From assembly GCA_037132275.1 (NCBI GenBank), contig JBAXPK010000046.1:1-19251 (forward strand): a stretch of 19,251 nucleotides of DNA, read 5' to 3'. The notes beneath the pieces are model-generated. The model searched no databases. It was given only the letters and a program-made list of their open reading frames with translations, and was not told the DNA's origin. Below, piece by piece: positions 1-7,032 of this stretch. Source of the DNA: JAABPW01 sp037132275 (GTDB taxonomy: Bacteria > Verrucomicrobiota > Kiritimatiellia > CAIKKV01 > CAITUY01). Position 1 is the first letter of the stretch. Every line of letters starts with the position of its first letter. A program made the translations under genes and the position numbers.

Positions 1-116
1 CGTACGGAAAGATCGGCGCTCATCTAAAATACGCTGTTGGCTATCTTTTTGGAGTGTCGGATGCCGCGCCCGAGGGAACGTTGACATGGAACTGTGAATT
101 CGAATGGTACTTTTAG
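1..116 (+). CDS. C-terminal end of an outer-membrane beta-barrel protein (partial)
   Basis: Reading from base 3, the frame is open to a TAG at 114-116 and gives about 37 residues ending in FEWYF. The tail alternates hydrophobic and polar residues (GTLTWNCEFEWYF) and finishes in phenylalanine, the usual signature of the last beta-strand of outer-membrane barrels recognised by the BAM complex. The gene begins outside the window, so the family cannot be named. Position just before a heavy-metal ATPase could suggest an envelope metal or resistance function, but that is only inference. It matters for the next gene: a GTG start at 94 would overlap this reading frame, whereas ATG 148 would not. Confidence 0.5.
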   Translation, partial: YGKIGAHLKYAVGYLFGVSDAAPEGTLTWNCEFEWYF

Positions 117-147
117 TGAACAACCCGTCACGCATGCCAGAAGCCTA

Positions 148-2349
148 ATGATTCCAGACGAACAAAAGAATAGGATCTTCGCCATTCGCGGCATGGATTG
201 CACGGAGGAGGTCAACGCGCTCAAGGGGACGGTTGGCAAACTGCCCGGCGTCACCAACCTTGATTTCAACCTCATTAATGGCACGATGACAGTCCTCTGC
301 GAGGGCCCCATTGATGAACAGGCCATCCTCGAAGGCGTGCGGCAGGCCGGGCTGGAGGCCGAAGTGTTTGACGAAACCTGTCCTTCGGCAGTCTGCGCCA
401 TCGAGGAAGGCTGGTGGGGAAAACGCGGTCGGGCCCTTATGTGCTCGAGTTCCGGCGTTTTGGTGATGCTGGGCTTTCTCGCCCATGCTGTCTTGCATGG
501 AGACCTATTGCATGCGCTGGCTGGGGGCGAAGGCGTTTCTCGCCACAAGTTCCCACTGCTCGTGATCCTTCTTTATGCTTCGGCAGTCGTGGCGGGGAGC
601 TGGTTTGTGGCGCCAAAGGCGTGGCTGGCCTTGCGCAGGTTGCGGGCAGATATGAATTTATTGATGACCATGGCCGTGATCGGGGCAATGATCATCGGAC
701 AGTGGTTTGAGGCAGGGACTGTTGCGTTTCTTTTTTCGTTTTCGCTGCTTCTGGAATCGTGGAGCGTGAGTCGTGCCCGGCGGGCGATCCGCGCTTTGGT
801 GAATTTAACGCCCCCGACAGCACGCTACATCTGTCCCCATGATGGGGACATTATGGAAAAACCAGTGTCCGACGTCCCCCTTGGGTCAACGGTTCTGGTA
901 CGTCCCGGCGAACGAATACCACTGGATGGTGTCATTACCAAGGGCCGGACCTCGGTAAACCAAGCACCGATTACCGGGGAATCCATACCCGTCTCCAAGG
1001 AGGAAGGCTCTGAGGTTTTTGCGGGTACAATCAACGAGGACGGCTTCATTGAGTTCATAGCGACCAAACCCGTTGCGGATACCACACTGTCACGCATCAT
1101 TCGTATGGTGGAGCAAGCCCAGTCCCGCCGCGCCCCGATCGAACAGTGGGTGGAGAAGTTCGCGCATTACTATACCCCTGCCATGATCGCGGCGGCGTTT
1201 CTGGTTGCGGTTGTACCGCCACTATTCGGCGGCGGATGGGGAAACTGGTTCTATGAAGCACTGGTCATGCTGGTGATCGCCTGTCCCTGCGCACTGGTGA
1301 TTTCAACACCCGTGAGCATTGTTGCGGCCCTCACTGCGGCGACCAAGGCCGGGGTGTTGATCAAAGGAGGGGCCTTCCTTGAGGCCGTGGCACGTGTGAG
1401 GGTTTTTGCCCTGGATAAAACCGGCACATTAACCCAAGGCCACCCGGAGGTGCAGGAGATCGTCCCCTTGAATGGGCACACACACGCTGAACTTCTCGCC
1501 TGCGCGGCGGCGCTGGAGATACACAGCGAACATCCGCTGGCAGCGGCTGTGTTGAGAAAGGCACAGTCGGAGAATGTGAAGTCTTTGGTGGCGCATGACT
1601 TTCGCGCACTCAAAGGAAGGGGAGCCGAGGCGTCGATTGATGGCCATCTCTTCTGGGTGGGTAGCCATAGACTGTTACATGAAAAAGGCGTGGAAGAGTC
1701 CGAGATGCACGATCAGGCGCAACGTATGGAAGATGCGGGGCATTCCGTTATTGTGGTGGGCAGTGACCGGCATGTCTGTGGACTCATCAGTGTGGCGGAT
1801 GCCATTCGGCCGGAGTCAGTAGATTTGATTCGCCAGTTGAAAGCAGCGGGGGTGCGTCATGTGGTCATGCTCACAGGGGACAACCAGGGTACTGCGGATG
1901 CGGTAGGCCATGCGGTTGGCGTGGATGAACTTCGGGCTGAATTGCTGCCGGAAGATAAGATGCTTGCGATTCAGGAAATCGAGCGGATCCTCGGCCCTGT
2001 CGCCATGGTGGGCGATGGGGTCAACGATGCCCCCGCACTGGCCACAGCTACTATCGGAATTGCCATGGGGGCGGCGGGAACGGATGCGGCTGTGGAAACG
2101 GCTGACATTGCACTCATGTCCGATGACTTGTCCCGTTTGCCCTGGTTGGTCCGACACGCGCACCGGTCTTTGCGAATTATCAGGCAAAACATCATGTTTG
2201 CCCTGGGCGTGAAAGCCATGTTCATTGTGCTGGCACTGATGCACTTAGCAACGCTGTGGATGGCGATTGCCGCCGATATGGGTACGTCGTTGGTAGTTAT
2301 CTTCAATGCGCTACGCCTGCTTCACGGGGAGGCGCGACGGGTTGAATAA
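148..2349 (+). CDS. P1B-type heavy-metal-translocating ATPase (Zn/Cd/Pb type)
   Basis: An inner-membrane pump that exports divalent soft metals using ATP. Numbered from ATG 148 (733 aa), an N-terminal HMA domain carries GMDCTEE (Cys18). It is followed by membrane helices, the actuator TGES (276-279), the intramembrane CPC site (379-381), the phosphorylated Asp in DKTGTLT (423-429), the P1B-specific SEHP (460-463), TGDN (576-579) and GDGVNDAP (622-629). A conserved Lys689 and Asp710 in the last helices resemble the ZntA Zn/Cd/Pb-type site rather than a copper pump. The HMA site is Cys-x-x-Glu rather than Cys-x-x-Cys. An in-frame GTG at 94 would add 18 residues, but it overlaps the preceding gene and neither start has a clear ribosome-binding site. 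Substrate choice is inferred from motifs; the P1B family assignment is firm. Confidence 0.95.
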   Translation: MIPDEQKNRIFAIRGMDCTEEVNALKGTVGKLPGVTNLDFNLINGTMTVLCEGPIDEQAILEGVRQAGLEAEVFDETCPSAVCAIEEGWWGKRGRALMCSSSGVLVMLGFLAHAVLHGDLLHALAGGEGVSRHKFPLLVILLYASAVVAGSWFVAPKAWLALRRLRADMNLLMTMAVIGAMIIGQWFEAGTVAFLFSFSLLLESWSVSRARRAIRALVNLTPPTARYICPHDGDIMEKPVSDVPLGSTVLVRPGERIPLDGVITKGRTSVNQAPITGESIPVSKEEGSEVFAGTINEDGFIEFIATKPVADTTLSRIIRMVEQAQSRRAPIEQWVEKFAHYYTPAMIAAAFLVAVVPPLFGGGWGNWFYEALVMLVIACPCALVISTPVSIVAALTAATKAGVLIKGGAFLEAVARVRVFALDKTGTLTQGHPEVQEIVPLNGHTHAELLACAAALEIHSEHPLAAAVLRKAQSENVKSLVAHDFRALKGRGAEASIDGHLFWVGSHRLLHEKGVEESEMHDQAQRMEDAGHSVIVVGSDRHVCGLISVADAIRPESVDLIRQLKAAGVRHVVMLTGDNQGTADAVGHAVGVDELRAELLPEDKMLAIQEIERILGPVAMVGDGVNDAPALATATIGIAMGAAGTDAAVETADIALMSDDLSRLPWLVRHAHRSLRIIRQNIMFALGVKAMFIVLALMHLATLWMAIAADMGTSLVVIFNALRLLHGEARRVE

Positions 2350-2370
2350 TGCCTGAGTGTTGTCGGGCTC

Positions 2371-2475
2371 ATGACACCCATTGTCGCATTGCTTTTCCAA
2401 GTGGCGGGATGTTTGACCGTTGTTGCAAGTTCAACACTGCTGCTCAGGGCAAAAGGACTACCGGTGGCAGCGTGA
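2371..2475 (+). CDS. possible 34-residue hydrophobic peptide in frame after the ATPase stop
   Basis: The ATPase frame continues past its TAA stop. Seven codons later an ATG opens a 34-codon ORF that is almost entirely one transmembrane segment (MTPIVALLFQVAG..., then a short LLLRAKG tail). The pattern of a Pro-Ile-Val-Ala start and a hydrophobic run ending in LLLR loosely resembles the final helix of P1B ATPases. It could be a decayed remnant of a duplicated ATPase C-terminus, a real small membrane subunit, or chance. No clear Shine-Dalgarno sequence precedes it. It is listed because its composition and position are unusual, not because expression is supported. Confidence 0.22.
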   Translation: MTPIVALLFQVAGCLTVVASSTLLLRAKGLPVAA

Positions 2476-2638
2476 GTATCGATGGAGTGTTACCATCGCG
2501 TTCGGACGATACAAGAAGGGTTGTGGAGTAGTGCCCGAAATTATTGACGTTCCTGAGGGGCACCAAAGCTGAAGCGGTTTAGGTTGTAGGCGGTCAACCT
2601 TATGCCGGATCAAACCCATCTGTCACCGCAAAATCCGT
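2476..2638. other. intergenic stretch without a supported gene
   Basis: Between the ATPase region and the convergent minus-strand genes I see no convincing coding sequence. A 6-bp stem (AGGTTG at 2581-2586 with CAACCT at 2595-2600, 8-base loop) lacks a following T-run, so it is not a clear terminator. An open frame from 2349 to 2531 (60 codons, rich in Cys and Arg, starting inside the ATPase stop codon) is probably fortuitous. Confidence 0.5.
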
Positions 2639-2658
2639 CATCTGAAGCGCTTCAGATG
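2639..2658. terminator. 20-bp perfect palindrome, candidate bidirectional terminator
   Basis: CATCTGAAGCGCTTCAGATG is a perfect inverted repeat that can form an 8-bp stem with a GCGC loop. It lies 4 bases beyond the stop codon of the minus-strand remnant (2663) and downstream of the plus-strand ATPase. It is followed by TTTGTT on the plus strand and by ACGGATTTTG on the minus strand. The U-runs are weak, so termination is plausible but unproven; an operator or a repeat element are alternatives. A further outer pair, CCGTCA (2635-2640) and TGACGG (2675-2680), nests around it. Confidence 0.4.
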
Positions 2659-2662
2659 TTTG

Positions 2663-3145
2663 TTACGAGATTCGTGACGGCTTCTCCCCGCCCAACTCTT
2701 CAATTTCCTCGGCAAGCCGATTGGCCTGTGCTTCCAGTTCAGCGCTTTCCTTGTCGAGCAACTCGGCTCGCTCCGCCGCGAGTTCGTCCAGCACACCGGG
2801 CTTCTGCTCGGTGATCCGGCAAAGCTCGTAATCGGGGCTTTCCCGCAACTGCCCGATGAATTCCAGAACGTTGATGACCTCCAGTTGCAATGTTTCGTAA
2901 AGCCGCCGCAATTGAGCGAGTTCAACTTCTTCGCTGAAGTCCAGCGCCGCCCAGCCTTGACGAAGAATAAATCCATGCGGATCTTCCGCAATTTCCCGTA
3001 GCATGGCGATGTCGCCGCTATCCTTGGCCCGGTTGATGGCGCTGGTCAGTTTCGCGTAGGTGTCGAGTTTATTCGCCGAACGCCAAACCGAGGAACACTC
3101 CCTTTCCGCCCCTGACTCTTCAGTCCCAAATGATCCCTCACTGTT
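2663..3145 (-). pseudogene. C-terminal remnant of a J-domain-type (DnaJ-like) protein
   Basis: The minus-strand frame is open from a stop at 3146-3148 down to TAA at 2663-2665. Recognisable protein begins near 3082 (ANKLDTYAKLTSAIN), runs through INRAKDSGDIAMLREIAEDP and an aromatic HGFILRQGWAALDF block, and ends in a Glu/Leu-rich coiled coil (about the last 45 residues). From memory this arrangement resembles the C-terminal part of a family of bacterial J-domain proteins; the N-terminal part with the HPD motif is missing. The first ATG is at 3004, inside the conserved region and without a good ribosome-binding site, so this looks like a 5'-truncated gene. The truncation point abuts the end of the HEPN pseudogene, suggesting a deletion fused the two. 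A shorter expressed 113-aa protein from 3004 cannot be excluded. Confidence 0.45.
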
Positions 3146-3499
3146 TCACGAACAGACCGGCATATTTTCAACGCCTCGACGGCATCTCCCTGGGTGGCCG
3201 ATTCACCCGGATAGTGGAATTCAACGGCAAACCCGCTTATAAAGTACCAGTCCCTCTCGCATGCCTTCCCAGAGGGGATGGCGAATCACAAAAAGATTCA
3301 GCAAGGACGGAAGGTGGTGAATCTTGGGTATGGCGGTTTCACTTTCCTGCAAAACAGCCTTCAGGTATTTCTCCGCACATTGTTGGGCGTGAAAACACAC
3401 CGCATTCCAAAGCGAAACTGTCCGGCAACGTGAAAGGCGACGCGCCGCCTCAAAATCTTCTTCAGCCTTTTCCACCCATTCATGCGTGAGCGGATTCAT
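3046..3499 (-). pseudogene. HEPN-domain protein (toxin-type partner of an MNT protein), frameshifted
   Basis: ATG at 3499 has an upstream GGAAGG and overlaps the nucleotidyltransferase gene by 20 bases. The protein begins MNPLTHEWVEKAEEDFEAA and continues with FHAQQCAEKYLKAVL and IHHLPSLL, the hallmark helices of the HEPN family (PF05168/COG2250-like). In frame it stops at 3221-3223, just after GLVLYKR. Shifting one base near the G-run at 3232-3235 restores FAVEFHYPGESATQGDAVEAL and then VRETVRDHLGLKS, clearly the family's C-terminal half. The gene therefore carries a single-base frameshift, real or a sequencing error. The shifted frame runs on to a TGA at 3046-3048, past the expected end, into the J-protein remnant. 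HEPN proteins paired with MNT proteins commonly act as RNases in toxin-antitoxin modules; activity here is doubtful. Confidence 0.75.
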
Positions 3500-3842
3500 A
3501 GAGCACCTTCCCGCTAGCCGTGATCTCGCGCATGAAAGAATCCCCGAGCACCAGACGCTTCCGAACCTGGCCGGGTGTGCGAACCAGAAGATCCAAGGGA
3601 AAAGGCGCCGGCACAGCGCACTGGATACGGGCCGCCTCATAGACGGCCCTATGCCTCGTAGACATGATTACCAACAAGTCCACATCGGAATCAGACTGCG
3701 GTTGCCCATAGGCGTAGGATCCAAAAAGAACGATTTTCAAGGGCTTAACCTCACTCGCCAGCCGCTTCGCATATCGTTTAATGGCATCCCTTGAAATCAT
3801 GGTCATGGTGTAGCAAAACGTCACCAAACATGCCAGCCGCAT
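3480..3842 (-). CDS. MNT-type minimal nucleotidyltransferase (antitoxin-like)
   Basis: A 120-residue protein with the motif GSYAYGQPQSDSDVDLLV, which matches the GS-x10-D-x-D signature of minimal nucleotidyltransferases of the polymerase-beta fold. In MNT/HEPN modules this protein neutralises the HEPN partner, in characterised cases by adding nucleotides to it. The start at 3842 is chosen because AGGAGG lies 6 bases upstream. The next candidate, Met15 (MISRDAIKRYAKRL), gives the usual family start but lacks such a site. The stop overlaps the start of the HEPN gene by 20 bases, as expected for a coupled module. It is divergent from the GT-C-like gene, with only 41 bases between their starts. 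The partner HEPN is frameshifted, so the module may be defunct. Confidence 0.85.
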   Translation of the reverse strand: MRLACLVTFCYTMTMISRDAIKRYAKRLASEVKPLKIVLFGSYAYGQPQSDSDVDLLVIMSTRHRAVYEAARIQCAVPAPFPLDLLVRTPGQVRKRLVLGDSFMREITASGKVLYESAHA

Positions 3843-3848
3843 TTCGTT

Positions 3849-3854
3849 CCTCCT
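3849..3854 (-). promoter_or_regulatory. strong ribosome-binding site for the nucleotidyltransferase
   Basis: On the minus strand AGGAGG is followed by six bases (AACGAA) and then ATG at 3842. It supports the longer N-terminus of the MNT protein. Confidence 0.7.
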
Positions 3855-3883
3855 GTTGATATCCCCGCTTTTTCGCTTCGTGA

Positions 3884-5419
3884 ATGCGGGAAGAATGGCT
3901 TATCTTATCCCGCATGATTTTGCCGGTATTAAAAGTTCTGGGTTTGACGTGGCTTGGCTATGCGGCGGCGTTAGGGGGCGGCGTGGCCGTTCTTCGGCGC
4001 TGGGGCAATCCCTGGCTGGGCGGCTTGCTGCTGGGAGCGCTCCTGATGTCGGTATATTCATACTCCCGACATTACTTGATTCCCTACAATGCCGACACAG
4101 ACCAGCGCTCGGTATTGTTGACCGGAGATGAGCCTGATTATTTGCTGACGGCGTTGAGCCTTGCCCGTGATGGGGACATCAATATCGCCAACAATATCGC
4201 GCGGGACGACTACAAACTGTTTCAAGAACGCGCTATTGGCGGGGGTGATTTTGATTTCTTTAATCGGATTTCCAAGGGCCGGATTGCGGCGCACCGCGCG
4301 GAATGGGGAAGCTCCAGATATATGCAGCACCGGCCCGGCATCAGCGTTTTCCTATCGCCGGTGTTCAAATTCTCCGAGGAAAATTACCGCTGGTGGTCTT
4401 ATTTCTCGATCTCCTGTGTTTTAGTATTGGCAGGGGTACTGGGATGGATGACGGCCCTTCGCCTGGGATTTGACGGCGGCACGATGTTTGTCGTCTGCGT
4501 GGTGTGTCTGCTGGCGCCGCCGGTGCTGTTCTATGCCAATCAGGTCTATCCTGAATCGGTGGCGGGCTGTCTATTGCTGGCCGCAGCGGGATCCCTCAGC
4601 ATCGGGAGGCGCATGGTTTGGATGGCGGTTCCAGTGTTGATGGGCGTGATCTGGTTTACGGATCGGGCGCTTCCGGTTTTTGCGCCCTTGGCGATTGCCA
4701 CAGTAGTGGCACTTGGAAGTTGGCGTCAACGGTGGGCTGCCATGGCGCTTTTGGGACTGTCGCTCCTCTTATTTGGATTTTACTGTCAGCATCGGTTTGG
4801 AATGCCCTTCCCCATTTCCCATAATGAGGTGTTCGACTCCAGTCTTTCGTCGGTTCCCATCAGGATGTTTCAGATCTTCTTCGATAACATGCAAGGGTGG
4901 GCCTGGTTATTTCCGCCAGCGCTACTGTTGCCAGCCATCTTATGGACTATTTTTCGGCAACGTCCGCTCCCCGTAATCCCCCTGATGATACTAGCTGGAT
5001 TAGTGTTGAACCTAGCCATGGTAGCCGCCTTCGGCGATTGGCGTGGCGGAACGAATCCACGGGGCCGGTATTACGTGATTCCCCAATTGTTGATGATCCC
5101 GCTGCTTTTCAACTGGTTTAAACTCAGCAGCCGGCAGGCAGGGCGCGTTTATCTTGGATGGTTGATCGCCTTGGGCGCATTGGCGCTGTTGCCTTTATTT
5201 TGGTTGCTTGATCATCCCGCCTGGTGGTTCCGATCCTATCATCCCTTTTTCGGATGGGAGCCCGTCCAGGGTTTCTACATCTATTTGCCATCCTTGCCGG
5301 ATCAAGCCGAAAGGCATGAATGGCTTAAACTATTAATGTGGTTGCCTCTCTTGATTATTCCTTCATGTGCCTGTATTTTGGCGGATATGAAAGCAAGGAA
5401 GGCCCCGACCCATTTATGA
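3884..5419 (+). CDS. multi-pass membrane protein, probable GT-C-type glycosyltransferase
   Basis: A 511-residue protein with about ten or more hydrophobic helices. After the first two helices comes TGDEPDYLLTALSLARDGD (80-98). Asp82-Glu83 at this position matches the catalytic acidic pair found after the first helix in GT-C enzymes of the ArnT/PMT type, which transfer sugars from polyprenyl-phosphate donors on the outer face of the inner membrane. RPGISVFLSP (150-159), NQVYPES (219-225) and NPRGRYYVIPQL (401-412) also fit that class. The start ATG 3884 has no good ribosome-binding site; Met11 (3914) is an alternative. Its stop overlaps the start of the GT2 gene (ATGA), which is consistent with GT2 making the lipid-linked sugar this enzyme uses. 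The acceptor is unknown. Confidence 0.6.
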   Translation: MREEWLILSRMILPVLKVLGLTWLGYAAALGGGVAVLRRWGNPWLGGLLLGALLMSVYSYSRHYLIPYNADTDQRSVLLTGDEPDYLLTALSLARDGDINIANNIARDDYKLFQERAIGGGDFDFFNRISKGRIAAHRAEWGSSRYMQHRPGISVFLSPVFKFSEENYRWWSYFSISCVLVLAGVLGWMTALRLGFDGGTMFVVCVVCLLAPPVLFYANQVYPESVAGCLLLAAAGSLSIGRRMVWMAVPVLMGVIWFTDRALPVFAPLAIATVVALGSWRQRWAAMALLGLSLLLFGFYCQHRFGMPFPISHNEVFDSSLSSVPIRMFQIFFDNMQGWAWLFPPALLLPAILWTIFRQRPLPVIPLMILAGLVLNLAMVAAFGDWRGGTNPRGRYYVIPQLLMIPLLFNWFKLSSRQAGRVYLGWLIALGALALLPLFWLLDHPAWWFRSYHPFFGWEPVQGFYIYLPSLPDQAERHEWLKLLMWLPLLIIPSCACILADMKARKAPTHL

Positions 5420-6111
5420 AACTTTCAATCGTCATCCCGATCTACAATGAAGCCGCCACCATTCTGGAACTTCTTACCCTGGTTTCAGCCGTCGATGTCG
5501 GCCTGGACAAGGAATTGATTCTCGTTGATGACGGCTCCCGTGACGGCACGCGCGATATTCTCAAAAAGGTGGCCGCCGACCATCCCGAGTGGCGTGTGCT
5601 GTTCCATGAGGTCAACCGCGGCAAGGGTGCCGCGTTACGCACCGGTTTCGCCGCCGCCACCGGTGATTTCGTCATCATCCAAGATGCCGACTTGGAGTAC
5701 GATCCCCGTGAATACCCGATCCTGCTCCGTCCGCTGCTCGAGAACCGGGCCGACGTGGTATTCGGCTCCCGCTTTCAGGGGGGCGGTCCCCACCGCGTCT
5801 GTTTCTTCTGGCACTACCAGGGCAATAAATTCCTGACCACCGTTTCGAATATCATGACCAACCTGAACCTAACCGACATGGAAGTGTGCTACAAAATCTT
5901 CCGGCGGTCAGTGATCCAGAATCTTACCCTGCGGGAAGACCGATTCGGGTTCGAGGTTGAAATCACAGCCAAGGTGGCCCGAACCAAGTGCCGCATCTAC
6001 GAAGTACCAATCTCATACTACGGCCGCTCCTACGAAGAAGGCAAGAAAATCACCTGGAAAGACGGATTCTGGGCCCTCTGGTGTATCCTGAAGTACCGAC
6101 TGGTGGACTAA
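5416..6111 (+). CDS. GT2 family glycosyltransferase, polyprenyl-phosphate sugar synthase-like
   Basis: A 231-residue soluble GT-A fold enzyme. It opens with LSIVIPIYNEA, has VDDGS (37-41) for nucleotide-sugar binding, QDADLEY (89-95) with the metal-binding Asp pair, and GSRFQGG (117-123). The C-terminal blocks TDMEVCYKIFRR, RFGFEVEITAKVAR and YYGRSYEEGKKI are typical of the dolichol/polyprenyl-phosphate mannose or glucose synthase branch. It lacks a C-terminal membrane anchor, like the single-domain members. The chosen ATG overlaps the preceding stop by 4 bases; an upstream in-frame start at 5338 would lie inside the GT-C gene and precede the conserved N-terminus. The sugar (mannose, glucose or other) cannot be read from sequence. 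Confidence 0.9.
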   Translation: MKLSIVIPIYNEAATILELLTLVSAVDVGLDKELILVDDGSRDGTRDILKKVAADHPEWRVLFHEVNRGKGAALRTGFAAATGDFVIIQDADLEYDPREYPILLRPLLENRADVVFGSRFQGGGPHRVCFFWHYQGNKFLTTVSNIMTNLNLTDMEVCYKIFRRSVIQNLTLREDRFGFEVEITAKVARTKCRIYEVPISYYGRSYEEGKKITWKDGFWALWCILKYRLVD

Positions 6112-6125
6112 AACGATTTGGTCGT

Positions 6126-6971
6126 ATGAGTGAACCCCGGCAAAACTACACGAACGAACTGCTGGTCGTCACGGTCTGCCATGGGCTGCTGATCGGCGCA
6201 CTGATTGGCATTTCGTTCATTCATGGGTGCGACCTCCCGGTATCAGACCTGAATTCCCCCATGGAACTCTTCGTTGAACCGCCACCGAGCGACTCCAAAA
6301 TCATCCCCACGGATCTTGCGCAGGATCCACCAACGCCGAAGAACACCACGACCGAGGAACAAAAGGTGGAGGAAGAAAAAGAGAAGCCCCTCCCCGACCC
6401 GGACGCGGTTCCAATCCTGCCCAAGCCTAAGGAGAAAATCAAAAAGAACAAGGACACCAAGCCGCCGGAAACAAAGAAGCCTGACTCCAAAACGCCAAAG
6501 ATCAAAATCAGTACCACGGTGGTAAAGCGGAATCTACCGAACGGCAAGGGCAAACTCACTCCTGAAGAAGTCAGGAAACTGCTAGAACGCGGCGCGAAAA
6601 TCGGCAAGAAGTCCTCCCTCTCCGAAGCCGATATGCGCCGTCTGTTGAACGGCGACACCCGATTCGGCGATGGTTCTCCCGTCACCCAGGAGTTTATCGT
6701 CCTCGATATGGTTCGTCAGGCCATGTACCGCGCCTGGAATCAGCCGACGGATATTGGCATAGCCGGGCTGGTCACCCGGGTGGAGTTGACCTTTACCCCG
6801 GACGGGAGCATCACTGGAAGCCGGGTTCTCAGCAGTTCCGGCAATAAGACCATGGATGCGTCCGTGATGCGCGCCGTGGAATCCGTCCGACGCGTCTCGG
6901 GCTTGCCGTCTGGATATTTGTCCTCCCATCGACACATCCCAGTCGCGTTTGAACTGACAGGGAATAATTGA
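6126..6971 (+). CDS. tolA: TolA-like protein with TonB-type C-terminal domain
   Basis: A 281-residue envelope protein with three parts. Residues 11-34 form one inner-membrane helix. Residues 50-130 are a Pro/Lys/Glu-rich periplasmic spanning region (repeated PPP, KPK and KPP elements). Residues 190-278 resemble the TonB/TolA C-terminal fold (MVRQAMYRAWNQP, then TFTPDGSITGSRVLSSSGN, ending IPVAFEL). Followed by tolB and pal, it most likely is TolA, the energised linker of the Tol-Pal complex that maintains outer-membrane integrity during division. ATG 6126 follows the GT2 stop by 14 bases; a longer frame from 5988 runs inside the GT2 gene and adds no membrane or domain feature. No TolQ or TolR lies upstream in the window, so the motor proteins must be elsewhere. 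Confidence 0.8.
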   Translation: MSEPRQNYTNELLVVTVCHGLLIGALIGISFIHGCDLPVSDLNSPMELFVEPPPSDSKIIPTDLAQDPPTPKNTTTEEQKVEEEKEKPLPDPDAVPILPKPKEKIKKNKDTKPPETKKPDSKTPKIKISTTVVKRNLPNGKGKLTPEEVRKLLERGAKIGKKSSLSEADMRRLLNGDTRFGDGSPVTQEFIVLDMVRQAMYRAWNQPTDIGIAGLVTRVELTFTPDGSITGSRVLSSSGNKTMDASVMRAVESVRRVSGLPSGYLSSHRHIPVAFELTGNN

Positions 6972-7032
6972 GCTGCGGGGGACAACGTGATACATAGTCT
7001 CTGAGTTCCGGCTATACCGGGTTAGGAAATTT

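Noticed and set aside
2349..2531. 60-codon ORF whose ATG overlaps the ATPase stop codon
   Set aside because: No domain, unusual Cys/Arg composition and no ribosome-binding site of its own; the overlap is a by-product of TAATG. The in-frame hydrophobic peptide at 2371 is at least as plausible.
3130..3794. Plus-strand ORFs across the HEPN/MNT locus
   Set aside because: The minus strand encodes recognisable MNT and HEPN proteins; the plus-strand translations show no family features.
6968..6996. TTGAGC-N17-TACATA as a separate tolB promoter
   Set aside because: Both boxes are poor matches and it begins inside the tolA stop region; co-transcription with tolA is simpler.
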